Below are positions 17,885 through 26,753 of a DNA stretch of 64,000 nt, in pieces. Each line of letters opens with the position of its first letter. Position 1 is the first letter of the stretch. The DNA comes from Methanobrevibacter olleyae. Its GTDB lineage: Archaea; Methanobacteriota; Methanobacteria; Methanobacteriales; Methanobacteriaceae. Both the position numbers and the translations under genes were made by a program. The DNA is taken from assembly GCA_015063035.1 (NCBI GenBank), contig SUTG01000003.1:21151-85150 (forward strand). Direction: 5' to 3'. Under the pieces are notes generated by a model, which was given only the letters and a program-made list of their open reading frames with translations, did no database searches and was not told the DNA's origin.

Positions 17885-18565
17885 TTAATTTTCATACTTT
17901 TTCAATAGCTCTCTATAATTGCCGATTTGCAATTCAAGACTGGTTATTGTAGCATTATTGTCCTTAGCCAATTGCTTTGCGGAATCAATCATTTCCTCAA
18001 TTGCCTTGTCCTGCTTTTCTATGATTGAATCCTTTTGCAAGAGGAGATTGTCATAGGTTCTTGTTATCTTTTTCAGCTGCAATTCCAAATTGTCACTATT
18101 GCTTTTGACCTGCTCCTTATAGTCATTGATTAGGCTTCTGAGATAGTTTATTTGATCCTGCTTGTCATCAATGATAGCCATTTTCTCATTGATCTTCTTC
18201 TCCAAGTCATCCATCTCTTTCATTCTGGACTTTTCATAGTTGATTTCATTCTTCAGCTTCAAGTCAAGCTTTTCCTTTTCAAACTTGTATTTAATTAGTG
18301 TGTTATTAAGAGCAGTGATCTTTTTATCTTTTTCATCTATCTTTTGGCTGTATTCATCGATTTCGACGCTTTTCAATTCCAAATCATTTCTAATGTCTTC
18401 TATTTTTTCATCTTTCAATGACAATTCATATTTCAATTCCTGAATCTCTTCATTTTTGATTTCAAGCTGTTCTTTCAATTCATTAATTTCTTTAATTAAC
18501 TTCTTATTGGAATTGTTTTTATTTCTCTTGGAATTGTTTTGTTTTTTTGATGAATTATCAGTCAT
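17885..18565 (-). CDS. long coiled-coil protein of unknown function
   Basis: 226 residues with a basic, Asn/Lys-rich N-terminus (KKQNNSKRNKNNSNKK) and then almost uninterrupted heptads of Leu/Ile with Glu/Lys from about residue 25 to the end. No enzymatic motif, membrane segment or signal peptide is visible. The start follows AGAGGGCTTAAA. It faces the EF-hand/zinc-ribbon pair convergently. Two other coiled-coil proteins in the window (37130-37825 and 48828-49577) have a distinct N-terminal module that this one lacks. It may be cytoskeletal or chromosome-associated, but nothing in the sequence decides this. Confidence 0.8.
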   Translation of the reverse strand: MTDNSSKKQNNSKRNKNNSNKKLIKEINELKEQLEIKNEEIQELKYELSLKDEKIEDIRNDLELKSVEIDEYSQKIDEKDKKITALNNTLIKYKFEKEKLDLKLKNEINYEKSRMKEMDDLEKKINEKMAIIDDKQDQINYLRSLINDYKEQVKSNSDNLELQLKKITRTYDNLLLQKDSIIEKQDKAIEEMIDSAKQLAKDNNATITSLELQIGNYRELLKKYEN

Positions 18566-18668
18566 TTTAAGCCCTCTTAAAATATTAAAAAATAGTTTTT
18601 GAATTAAAATAATAAAAAAAGTAAAAAAAGTAAATTAATAGCTAAAAATAGCTATTTAATGTTTTCAT

Positions 18669-20054
18669 TTATTTTGCATACTCAAATGCAGCCATTGCCT
18701 GAACGATTTTTGCATCATCTTGAGGTTTGGCCTGCAATTGCAATCCTACAGGAATGCCATCAACTTCACCAGCTTTGACGCTTGCAGCTGGAATGCCGGC
18801 CAAGTTAGCGATTACGGTAAGAACGTCGTATGCATACATTTCCATAGGCTCTAGCTTTTCACCTAATTTGTGTGGCAATTTAGGAACGGTTGGACCTACA
18901 ATCAAGTCAACACCTTCAAGCATTTCATTGATTTCATTTCTAATGACTGTCCTTGCTTGGAGCGCTTTTTGATAGTATTTGCCGCTGAATTCCTTTTGTG
19001 AAATGTAGGAACCCATTTGGATTCTTCTTAGAACCTCTTCACCGCATACCTCTTCGATTCTGGAACCGTATTTTCTTCCATCGTATTTTCTGGTTGCAGA
19101 GAAGAATTCAACATAGTTGATCAAGTAGTAAGTAGGAAGACAAATGTCAATGTAGTTGAAACTCAATTCCACTACTTCAGCACCTAATTCCTCTAGTTTT
19201 GCTACAGATTCATCGACAATTGCATTTATTTCATCATTGGTGACTTCCTTGAACTGCTTACAGGTAGCTATTTTCATTCCTGCCAATGGCTTTTCAGCAT
19301 CCTTGACAGATACAGCTATTTCAGTGAAGTTTGGAGCGTCCCATTTCAAGGTGGTACATTCAGTAGGGTCGTATCCAACAATGGTGTCTAAAGCGAGGGT
19401 GATTCCAGTTATGTCACGAGCCATAGGGCCGATTTGGTCTAAACTCATTGACAAGTCAAGCAATCCTTGCCTTGAAACTGCACCGTAGGTAGGTTTCATA
19501 CCAAGCACTCCACAGTGGGAAGATGGGTTTCTGATTGATCCACCGGTATCGGAACCGATTGCGATGTCGCACATTTCCGCTGCAACTGCCGCTGCGCTTC
19601 CTCCACTTGAACCTCCAGGGATTCTTCCAGGTGCAGCTGGGTTGTTTACTGCTCCATAGTATGAGGTTTCGGTTGAACTTCCTGCTGCAAATTCATCCAT
19701 GTTGTTGATTCCTATGATGATTCCGTCTTCAGCCTTGATTTTCTTGACTACAGTTGCATCATAGCTTCCGATATAATCCTCTAAGGTTTTGGATGCAGCA
19801 GATATGATAAAGTCTTCCACATTTATGTTAGCTTTAATACCAAAGACTAAACCGGCAAGAGCTCCGACTTCTTCTCCTGCCTTTATTTTAGCATCAATCT
19901 CTTCTGCCTTAGCGATAGCTTCTTCCTTATTCAATTCAAGAAAAGCGTTAATGCCATCATTCTTCTCTTCAATAACCTTAATGTAAGCTTCTACATTTTC
20001 CTTTGCAGTGATTTCCTGATTTTTAATTGCATTTAATTTTTCAAGGATATTCAT
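18669..20054 (-). CDS. gatA: aspartyl/glutamyl-tRNA amidotransferase subunit A
   Basis: The amidase subunit of the GatCAB complex, which releases ammonia from glutamine to convert misacylated Asp-tRNA(Asn) (or Glu-tRNA(Gln)) in the cytoplasm. The amidase signature is intact: VFGIKANINVED with the catalytic lysine, then GGSSGGSAAAVAAEMCD and IGSDTGGSIRNPSSHCG giving the Ser-cisSer-Lys triad. Length 461 is typical. Archaea of this group use GatDE for Gln-tRNA, so the likely role is Asn-tRNA formation. gatB and gatC are not in the window. The start follows AAGGTGTTTTA. Confidence 0.93.
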   Translation of the reverse strand: MNILEKLNAIKNQEITAKENVEAYIKVIEEKNDGINAFLELNKEEAIAKAEEIDAKIKAGEEVGALAGLVFGIKANINVEDFIISAASKTLEDYIGSYDATVVKKIKAEDGIIIGINNMDEFAAGSSTETSYYGAVNNPAAPGRIPGGSSGGSAAAVAAEMCDIAIGSDTGGSIRNPSSHCGVLGMKPTYGAVSRQGLLDLSMSLDQIGPMARDITGITLALDTIVGYDPTECTTLKWDAPNFTEIAVSVKDAEKPLAGMKIATCKQFKEVTNDEINAIVDESVAKLEELGAEVVELSFNYIDICLPTYYLINYVEFFSATRKYDGRKYGSRIEEVCGEEVLRRIQMGSYISQKEFSGKYYQKALQARTVIRNEINEMLEGVDLIVGPTVPKLPHKLGEKLEPMEMYAYDVLTVIANLAGIPAASVKAGEVDGIPVGLQLQAKPQDDAKIVQAMAAFEYAK

Positions 20055-20242
20055 TAAAACACCTTACTTTCTTTTAAAACATTGTAATTATGATTAAGTA
20101 ATCTTAATAATCAAATTTTATATTAGTTTTTATCAAATTTATACCAATTTTTTTATAAATTTTGATAATTTTTTATATAATAATATAATTATATTTTTCA
20201 AGTTATATAAACTATTAGTTATAAAATAAGGAATACAATATC

Positions 20243-21196
20243 TCATTGCATATTTTCCAATGATTTCAAAGCCTTTTTAGACCACTCAGCATCCATTATC
20301 ATGGCTCTGCCAATCCCAATTAGGTCACAATATCCCTCATTCAGCAGTTTTTCAGCATCTTTAGCTTTTTTCACTCCTCCAGTAAGAATCACTGGAACGG
20401 AAGATGCTTCTTTAGCTATTTTGCTAAGTTCCTTAAAGTATCCCGGCTCTTTGCTGTAGGGGTTTTGAAATCTGCAAAGGCCACCGCTAATGTCAATCAA
20501 ATCCACTCCAGAATCTATGAAAGATCTTACAGCCATTGGAATTTCCTCTAATCTGCTTCCCCCTTCCCAATAATCATAAGCGCCAAAACGAATTGCTACA
20601 ATGTAGTCTTCACCTACAGACTTTCGAACTTCCTGAATGATTTCATTAGCCAATCTCAAACGATTTTCAAGATTTCCACCATATTCATCAGTTCTTTTGT
20701 TTGTGAGTGGGGAATAGAAATGATTCAAGAGGTATTCGTGAGCGGCATGTATTTCAACACCATCAAAGCCCGCTTTCTTGGTTCTTATGGAGGCATTTAT
20801 AAAATCATTTTTAACTTTCTCAATATCTGCTTTTGTCATATTGTTTACATTTGACTTATCATATGCAATTGATTGAGGCCTTGCATGATTCAATTGGGCC
20901 ATTGCAAAAGATTTTTCCTTGTGAATGGCATCTGTCAATCTTTTAAAGCCATCTATAACAGAATCATCTGCCATTGAAAGCTGCTTTTGACTTGACTTGC
21001 CTTCTAAAGACACATATGCATGTTCAACTATTACAAGCCCAGTATCTCGAGCCCTTTTTCGATAATATTCTATCAAGTCCTCAGACACCTTCCCATCATC
21101 ACTCATCTCCCTTGCCATGGGAGGCATGACTATACGGTTGGAAAGAGTGATGTTCTTTATTTTTAAAGGTTCATTTAGCATAGTTTCACTTTTCAT
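20243..21196 (-). CDS. NADH:flavin oxidoreductase, old yellow enzyme family
   Basis: 317-residue FMN-dependent TIM barrel. Landmarks are LSNRIVMPPMAREMS at the N-terminus, MAQLNHARPQS, the substrate/FMN segment GFDGVEIHAAHEYLLNHFYSPLTN, RTDEYGGNLENRLR, and the C-terminal phosphate-binding VPVILTGGVK and CDLIGIGRAMIMD. All are standard for this family, which reduces activated alkenes or acts in detoxification; there is no extra Fe-S or pyridine-nucleotide domain as in the long 2,4-dienoyl-CoA reductases. The start could be Met1 or Met6 (ATGCTAAATGAA at 21181); neither has a strong ribosome site. Physiological substrate unknown. Confidence 0.88.
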   Translation of the reverse strand: MKSETMLNEPLKIKNITLSNRIVMPPMAREMSDDGKVSEDLIEYYRKRARDTGLVIVEHAYVSLEGKSSQKQLSMADDSVIDGFKRLTDAIHKEKSFAMAQLNHARPQSIAYDKSNVNNMTKADIEKVKNDFINASIRTKKAGFDGVEIHAAHEYLLNHFYSPLTNKRTDEYGGNLENRLRLANEIIQEVRKSVGEDYIVAIRFGAYDYWEGGSRLEEIPMAVRSFIDSGVDLIDISGGLCRFQNPYSKEPGYFKELSKIAKEASSVPVILTGGVKKAKDAEKLLNEGYCDLIGIGRAMIMDAEWSKKALKSLENMQ

Positions 21197-21294
21197 AGGT
21201 CTTATGGAATTCTTTCGTTTGAAAATTTATATATAATAGTTTTAAATTATATTTAATAAAAGCTTATTTATTCAAAATGATTGAGGGGATTTAA

Positions 21295-22092
21295 ATGACT
21301 AAAAAAGCTATTGTATTTGATAACTCAGGAACATTGATAGAAAGGTTCAGGGTCATAAAGGATGTCTCCACAGGGGAACTGATCACTCATGTCAACTCTT
21401 TGGATTTGATTGACAGCTTCTTGAATGCAGCCCTTGTAGTTCTTCAATTCAATACAAAACGCTTAAATGGTCTCAATCCAAATACATTGATAAGCGATTT
21501 CGTATTGGAAAACAAGATAGACTTTGACATCAGCTATTATTCAACAGATGTTTCAAAAGAGGAAATCACAGCCATTTTAGAAAAGGATACAGCAGTCATC
21601 AAGGACATTACAGACACTTTCCCTCTATTGAAGGAAAGAGTTCCAAATATGGAAATATGCAATGGATCAGCTGTCATTATAGACATTGCAGAAGAGAGAA
21701 TAGCCTATACAATCACATCTGCTGGCCAGCTCTTCAGTGGTGTAAAGGATACTATAGCCCAGCTTCAGGATAATGATATAGATGTTTTCATCGCTTCAGG
21801 GGATAGGTCTGGAGCCATAAAAAGACTTGCAAACATCACAGGCATACCTGAAGACCATGCCTTTGCAACAGCAAGCACCCATAGAAAAGCTGAAATTGTC
21901 TCTAGTCTGCAGGATGAAGGCTATAAGGTCATGATGGTAGGTGACGGACCGAATGACATCTTGGCATTTGAGCAAGCGGACCGTGCTGTTCTTACAACAG
22001 AACAGAAAGATGGCGATTTTCCAGAGAAATTGAAAGGGTATGCTGATTTTGTAATAGAAGACATTTCAGAAGTCCTTCAAATAGATTTTTAG
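21295..22092 (+). CDS. HAD-superfamily hydrolase with P-type-ATPase-like motif I
   Basis: 265 residues, soluble. HAD motif I is VFDNSGTLIE (D9-N-S-G-T13): the usual second aspartate of DxDxT is replaced by serine, resembling the DKTGT of P-type ATPases. Motif II is IASGDRSGAIKRLA (SGD 168-170), the lysine is near K198, and motif III is MVGDGPNDILAFEQAD (216-221). No membrane segments are present, so it is not a transporter; soluble P-type-ATPase-like HAD phosphatases are known in archaea. Without the general-acid aspartate, turnover may be slow and a phospho-enzyme long-lived. The start follows GAGGGGATTTAA. Substrate unknown. Confidence 0.82.
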   Translation: MTKKAIVFDNSGTLIERFRVIKDVSTGELITHVNSLDLIDSFLNAALVVLQFNTKRLNGLNPNTLISDFVLENKIDFDISYYSTDVSKEEITAILEKDTAVIKDITDTFPLLKERVPNMEICNGSAVIIDIAEERIAYTITSAGQLFSGVKDTIAQLQDNDIDVFIASGDRSGAIKRLANITGIPEDHAFATASTHRKAEIVSSLQDEGYKVMMVGDGPNDILAFEQADRAVLTTEQKDGDFPEKLKGYADFVIEDISEVLQIDF

Positions 22093-22206
22093 ACTAGCCA
22101 TTTTATTTTTTATAGCTAGCCAAATTCTTATTTTCTTTTTTACTAATTTTCACTATTTTTATTAATTTTTACTAATTTTTATTAATTTTAATAATTTTAA
22201 TAGTTT

Positions 22207-22965
22207 TTACTTATTTTCACTTAAGAAATCCTCTATTACCTTTTTGCTTTTCATCACGTTATCGAAATTATTCAATTCAATGATTCCGTGCTTTACATGT
22301 TTCAGCAAATTCAAGTCCAGTGTACCGTCACCGATTGCTTGATGCTTATCCTTTATCCCATCGTTATCGTTTATGTGATTGTAGAGGATATTAGGTATTT
22401 TAAAGAAGCTCAATTGATCATCGCATGTATTTACATGGCCTAAGTCGATTGTAATGCTGCAGCCTGTCTCATTGGTAAGGTTTTCCAATTCATAAGCACG
22501 GTTTCCAAGATATGAAAAGCGTTCAGGCATGTTTTCAATGGATATTTTAGCTTCCTTATCTTCTGCATAGGCCACCAGTTCATGGGTTGATTCTGTCAAG
22601 AATTCAAGGGCCATATCCCTTAGGTATTTTTCAGGCCTGCCTATTTTACCTGGATGGGCAGTTATGCCTATTGCACCTATCTCATCTGCAAGGTCAAGGC
22701 AGTCCTTTGTCTGCTTCACTGATTCCTTACGTATTCCAGGATTTAAGCTTGCAAGGTTTATGTCTACATTCACAGCATGCATATAGATATCCAAGTCATA
22801 TGAGTGAAAGACCTCTGTGATTTCCTTGTTTCCAAGCATTTCATCAGGTCTGTAGGGGCCTTCAGCCAAGAGTTCAACACTATCAAATCCATTTTCAACT
22901 GCTATATCCAGCATCTCATTTACATCTTTCATGAATAGTGAAAGAAGCGAAAATCCTAATTTCAT
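22207..22965 (-). CDS. sugar phosphate isomerase/epimerase-like TIM barrel (AP endonuclease 2 superfamily)
   Basis: 252 residues of the xylose-isomerase-like TIM-barrel superfamily. Strand and metal-ligand segments can be seen: ENGFDSVELLAEGPYRP at strand 2, GITAHPGKIGRP, the glutamate IENMPERF, the aspartate/histidine ITIDLGHVNTCDD, ILYNHINDNDG and AIGDGTLDL near the end. These carry the usual Glu/Asp/His metal site. The family includes isomerases, epimerases, dehydratases and endonuclease IV, and the sequence does not single out one. The start follows GGGGATTGTA. Confidence 0.8.
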   Translation of the reverse strand: MKLGFSLLSLFMKDVNEMLDIAVENGFDSVELLAEGPYRPDEMLGNKEITEVFHSYDLDIYMHAVNVDINLASLNPGIRKESVKQTKDCLDLADEIGAIGITAHPGKIGRPEKYLRDMALEFLTESTHELVAYAEDKEAKISIENMPERFSYLGNRAYELENLTNETGCSITIDLGHVNTCDDQLSFFKIPNILYNHINDNDGIKDKHQAIGDGTLDLNLLKHVKHGIIELNNFDNVMKSKKVIEDFLSENK

Positions 22966-23040
22966 TACAATCCCCGTGTTTTAAATTATTTATTTATTTA
23001 TTTTCAATATAGTTCTTAAATTCATAAATTTTCTTGATCA

Positions 23041-23150
23041 TTATTTGATTGATAGATAATGGGATTATTAGATTCTCATTACCTCTAGATTTTTATTTGA
23101 TTGATAGATAATGGAATCTTAAAGATTCCCATTACCTACCAATTCCTTTG
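23041..23150. repeat. 52-bp direct repeat with internal hairpins
   Basis: TTATTTGATTGATAGATAATGG starts at 23041 (with a G at the last position in both copies) and again at 23093. Each copy ends in a dyad; the second is TAATGGAATCTT paired with AAGATTCCCATTA. It lies between two minus-strand genes and may include the terminator of the ParB-like-tail gene. Confidence 0.75.
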
Positions 23151-23196
23151 ATTTATTGATGTTAGTGGATAATCATGATTCTATATTTTAAGCATC

Positions 23197-23841
23197 TTAC
23201 AAATGATTGAACAATGTCCAGATTTCAGGATACTTTTCAGCTATTGCAGCATCGATTAGGTTTGATGCTTCACTGCTTATGCTGAATTCAGGTTCGGTCT
23301 TTCTCAAGTACCTTAGCACAGCTGCTGATCTTGCAGACCATAAGGTGATTCTTGGATTATTTTCCACAGTTTCGATAACTTCATCTATAAGTTTCTCTTC
23401 CTTTTCTGAAAGAAGACTACCAACTTCTTTTAAATCATCGGGTGCTTCAATAATTTCACTACTTACATCATTTTCTTCATTTAAATCAACTGTAGATTCA
23501 ATATTATCTGCACTTATTTCAGAGCTGATTTTTTCCTCTTCTTTTTCAACATCTTCAGCTGGTTTTTCATCATCATTGAACAAAACATTTGTGTATTCTG
23601 ATGTGTCTTTAGGTTTTTCCTCTTCCTCATCTGCAGATTTTTCTAAAGCTTGAAGTTCATCTTCACCTTCAAACTCCTCTTCAACTTCCTCAACCAGTTC
23701 CTCAAAAGTCTTTGCTTCATCTTCAGATTCCTTAAGTAAATCTTCAAGACTGATGCCTTCTTCAACTTCAGTCTCTTCAATCTTTGGAATCAATGAATCC
23801 AATCCTCTTCCTAATCCTGTATTCTTTTCCTTTTTAGCCAT
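23197..23841 (-). CDS. acidic ParA partner with ParB-like N-terminal peptide but no visible ParB DNA-binding domain
   Basis: 214 residues, 91 bp downstream of the ParA gene on the same strand. The N-terminus MAKKEKNTGLGRGLDSLIP matches the GLGRGL(D/G)xLIP peptide at the start of bacterial ParB proteins, the segment that contacts and stimulates ParA, with the arginine in place. Residues ~20-140 are a very acidic, probably disordered linker. Residues ~145-214 form a helical domain (ITLWSARSAAVLRYLRKT and AAIAEKYPEIW). The ParB CTPase box (GERRxRA) and HTH are absent. Inference: a divergent adaptor that activates the neighbouring ATPase, linking it to DNA or to another partner through the C-terminal domain. 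Confidence 0.8.
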   Translation of the reverse strand: MAKKEKNTGLGRGLDSLIPKIEETEVEEGISLEDLLKESEDEAKTFEELVEEVEEEFEGEDELQALEKSADEEEEKPKDTSEYTNVLFNDDEKPAEDVEKEEEKISSEISADNIESTVDLNEENDVSSEIIEAPDDLKEVGSLLSEKEEKLIDEVIETVENNPRITLWSARSAAVLRYLRKTEPEFSISSEASNLIDAAIAEKYPEIWTLFNHL

Positions 23842-23932
23842 TTTACCAAACCCTTCGTGTTAAAAATTTAATATTAAGTTAATATTAATTATTATAATCG
23901 TCAATTCATATTCTTAAATCAAATACCCATCT

Positions 23933-24706
23933 TTATTTTTTGTCCCTTTCCAGTATTTCCTTAGCAAGTTTCAAGTAAGCTATTGCTCCCTTACTTTCTG
24001 GGTCATATACTATGCATGGTTTTCCATAACTTGGAGCCTCTGCCAAACGTATGTTTCTTGGAATGACGGTATTGAATACGTATTCCTTGTCCTTGAAGTA
24101 TTTCTTTAGCTCTGAATACACTTCCCTACCTAATCTGGTTCTTGCATCATACAATGTTAGAAGTATTCCCTTGATCGGTGTTGGGCTTCTTAATCTTGTT
24201 TCAACAAGCTTGATGGTGTTCATCAAATCAGCCAATCCTTCAAGTGCAAAGTATTCCGCTTGAATTGGTATCAATACGCTGTCAGCAGCTATCAATGAAT
24301 TAATTGTTATTATTCCAAGAGATGGCGGCAGGTCTATTATAATGTAGTCAAAAATGCCTTTGATCGGTTCAAGCAAGTTCTTTAAAGCTATGTGATAGTT
24401 GGATTCTTTGCTCAATTCCACTTCGATACCGCTTAAGTCGATATTGCTTGGAAGTATGAATAGGTTTTCGATTTTTGTAGGAATGGTTGCTTTCTGAACA
24501 CTGCATTCATTTACCAAAGCAGTGTAGACGGTTTTCTTGATTTCTGTTTTATTTATTCCAAAACTTGTTGTAGCGTTAGCTTGCGGATCCATGTCAACTA
24601 CAAGCACAGCCTTTCCCATTGCAGCAAGGGATGTTGCCAAATTCACTACGGTTGTAGTCTTTCCACATCCACCTTTCTGATTCATTACGGCAATTGTTTC
24701 TCCCAT
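23933..24706 (-). CDS. ParA/Soj-family partition ATPase
   Basis: 257-residue Walker-type ATPase that dimerises on ATP and binds DNA in chromosome or plasmid segregation. It has the deviant Walker A KGGCGKTTT (residues 11-19) with the signature lysine, the A' motif VVDMDPQANAT, and Walker B YIIIDLPPSLG. YFALEGLADL and the C-terminal NIRLAEAPSYGKP region are typical of the Soj branch rather than MinD; there is no C-terminal amphipathic MinD membrane helix. The start follows AGGAGATTTAATATA. Its partner is the ParB-tail protein downstream, and the upstream 24.78-25.03 kb AT repeat block is a candidate binding region. Confidence 0.92.
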   Translation of the reverse strand: MGETIAVMNQKGGCGKTTTVVNLATSLAAMGKAVLVVDMDPQANATTSFGINKTEIKKTVYTALVNECSVQKATIPTKIENLFILPSNIDLSGIEVELSKESNYHIALKNLLEPIKGIFDYIIIDLPPSLGIITINSLIAADSVLIPIQAEYFALEGLADLMNTIKLVETRLRSPTPIKGILLTLYDARTRLGREVYSELKKYFKDKEYVFNTVIPRNIRLAEAPSYGKPCIVYDPESKGAIAYLKLAKEILERDKK

Positions 24707-24779
24707 TATATTAAATCTCCTAAAGTATTTTTCTTAAAATAAAGTGATTTTTTAAATTATAAGTTCTAATGAATAACTT

Positions 24780-25030
24780 AGAAGTTTTTCCATTATCACT
24801 TTTCACTAATTATTTTTTACTTATTACTTAGCAATTATTACTTTTAAGTTATTACTTCTAAGTTATTACTTATATATTATAATTTATAAGTTATACTATA
24901 TAAGTTTTAAGTTATATCTTATTACTTTTACTTTATAATTTATCATTTATACGTTTTTACTTTTAAGTTATTTCTTATATTTTATAAGTTATTAGTTATA
25001 ACTTATAACTTATAACTAATAACTAAAATT
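24780..25030. repeat. TTATAAGTTAT-rich low-complexity block upstream of parA
   Basis: About 250 bp built from variants of AAGTTAT and its complement ATAACTT, almost free of G and C. It ends in a strong dyad: GTTATTAGTTATAA (24988-25001), an 8-base spacer, and TTATAACTAATAAC (25010-25023). No ORF is present. The position just upstream of the ParA gene makes a partition-site or promoter-control role possible; this is inference. Confidence 0.75.
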
Positions 25031-25056
25031 TATCATAAAAAAAAGAAAAAATATTC

Positions 25057-25170
25057 TTAAAAAATAGCTAAAAAATAAGAAAGCATTAAAGATAAAATAA
25101 CAGATAAAATACCTAAAAAATAGCTAAAAAATAAGAAAGCATTAAAGATAAAATGCCCGATAAAATACCT
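25057..25170. repeat. 56-bp tandem repeat, two copies
   Basis: AAATAGCTAAAAAATAAG with GCATTAAAGATAAAAT occurs at about 25062 and again 56 bp later (TAGCTA at 25065 and 25121). A third, degraded copy (AAAAATAAGAAATATTAAAG) follows. It lies just downstream of trpB2 on the minus strand. Confidence 0.82.
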
Positions 25171-25232
25171 AAAAATAAGAAATATTAAAGAAAAACTATC
25201 TAAAATATAAGAAAAAAAATAAGAATGGAAAT

Positions 25233-26534
25233 CTATTTGGAGTTTTCCATAGATCCATCCATATAACTTGCGTAACCTTTAAAGTCCATTAAACCATGGC
25301 CAGAGAAGTTAACAACAATGGTTTTCTCTTCACCAGTTTCCTTACATTTTTTAGCTTCATCAATGGCTGCCTTGATTGCATGGTTTGTTTCAGGTGCTGG
25401 AATGACTCCTTCGCACATTGCAAACATTTTACCCGCTGCAAATACATCTCTTTGGTGAACAGCTACCGGATTGATGTAGCCTAATTCTCTAAGCAAGGAC
25501 ACTTGTGTGTTCATACCGTGGTATCTTAGTCCGCCTGCATGTACAGAAGGAGCAATGAAGTTGTGTCCTAATGTAAACATCTTCAGGAGTGGAGTGAATC
25601 CAACTTCATCCCCAAAGTCGTATCTATATTCTCCTTGAGTTAAAGTAGGGCATGCAGAAGGCTCTACAGCAATGAATTCAGTATCGGAGTTACCTTGGAT
25701 CTTATCCTTAATGAATGGGAACAATGATCCACCAAAGTTACTTCCTCCACCAACACAAGCAATCATTGTGTCTGGCTCCTCTTCAACTTTTTCAAGCTGC
25801 AATTTAATTTCCTGACCAATGGTTGTTTGATGCAAGATAACGTGGTTCAATACACTTCCTAAGGTGTATTTTACTTTATCATCAGTTAAAGCATCCTCTA
25901 CAGCTTCAGAAATAGCTATTCCAAGTGAACCAGGAGTGTCAGGAGTTTCTGCAAGAACTTTTCTACCAACTTCAGTGTTTTGGCTTGGAGATGCATGGAC
26001 TTTTCCATCATATAGCTCCATGATTGTTTTTCTGAAAGGCTTTTGATCATATGAAACCCTTACCATATAAACGGTGCAATCGATTCCCATCATGGAAGCT
26101 GCAAGGGATAATGCAGTACCCCATTGTCCTGCACCGGTTTCAGTGGTAATTCTTTCTATGCCTTCCTTTTTAGCATAGTATGCTTGAGCTATTGCACTGT
26201 TTAGCTTGTGACTTCCGGTAGGAGATGTATCTTCCCGCTTATAATAGATTTTTGCAGGCGTATTCAGTTTCTCTTCCAATCCTTTTGCTCTCACTAAAGG
26301 AGTAGGTCTTCCTAATCTTTGGTAGAGTTCCCTCACTTCTTTTGGGATAGTGATGTATCTGTCAGTAGCGAACTCTTGATTAAGACATTCGTTTACGAAT
26401 ATTTGAGGTAAGGTGCCTATTTGATTCTTTCCTTCACTGTTTTTAGGAGCAGGAAGTTCTACAGGTAAATCAGCGTTAATATTGTACCATTTAGTTGGTA
26501 CTTCGTCATTGGTTAAGTCAATTCTGTATTGCAT
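25233..26534 (-). CDS. trpB2: tryptophan synthase beta chain 2 (TrpB2)
   Basis: PLP enzyme joining indole and serine. 433 residues with the long N-terminal extension of the TrpB2 branch (VPTKWYNINADLPVELP). The PLP lysine lies in REDTSPTGSHKLNSA, the catalytic glutamate in TTETGAGQWGTA, and the phosphate-binding loop in CVGGGSNFGG. No trpA or other trp gene is adjacent; TrpB2 often stands alone and works on free indole. The start follows GTGAT-ATT. The promoter region has four TGTAC/GTACA elements around a TATA box, which indicates control by a TrpY-type repressor. Confidence 0.93.
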   Translation of the reverse strand: MQYRIDLTNDEVPTKWYNINADLPVELPAPKNSEGKNQIGTLPQIFVNECLNQEFATDRYITIPKEVRELYQRLGRPTPLVRAKGLEEKLNTPAKIYYKREDTSPTGSHKLNSAIAQAYYAKKEGIERITTETGAGQWGTALSLAASMMGIDCTVYMVRVSYDQKPFRKTIMELYDGKVHASPSQNTEVGRKVLAETPDTPGSLGIAISEAVEDALTDDKVKYTLGSVLNHVILHQTTIGQEIKLQLEKVEEEPDTMIACVGGGSNFGGSLFPFIKDKIQGNSDTEFIAVEPSACPTLTQGEYRYDFGDEVGFTPLLKMFTLGHNFIAPSVHAGGLRYHGMNTQVSLLRELGYINPVAVHQRDVFAAGKMFAMCEGVIPAPETNHAIKAAIDEAKKCKETGEEKTIVVNFSGHGLMDFKGYASYMDGSMENSK

Positions 26535-26601
26535 AATATCACATTTTTGTTTTTTAATAATCTATTTGTAAATATTTTTAAAGAATGTCATCTAATCATT
26601 C

Positions 26602-26657
26602 TGTACTAATATTATGTATAATGTACTATATAAAGCTTTGTAGTACATTTTTGTACA
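26602..26657 (-). promoter_or_regulatory. trpB2 promoter with four TGTAC (TRP-box-like) elements
   Basis: On the minus strand a TTTATATA box lies at 26627-26634. TGTAC occurs at 26602-26606 and 26622-26626, GTACA at 26643-26647 and TGTACA at 26652-26657. The first falls where transcription should start and the second abuts the TATA box. TrpY of Methanothermobacter is known to bind TGTACA boxes at trp promoters, including trpB2; assigning the same regulator here is inference. Confidence 0.7.
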
Positions 26658-26753
26658 TTATAGTATTTAAAATAAAAGATTTTTCATAGTTTTTATCATT
26701 TTCAATCAATCATTTTTAAAAAATTTAAATATTCCTAAAACAAATAGAAAACT

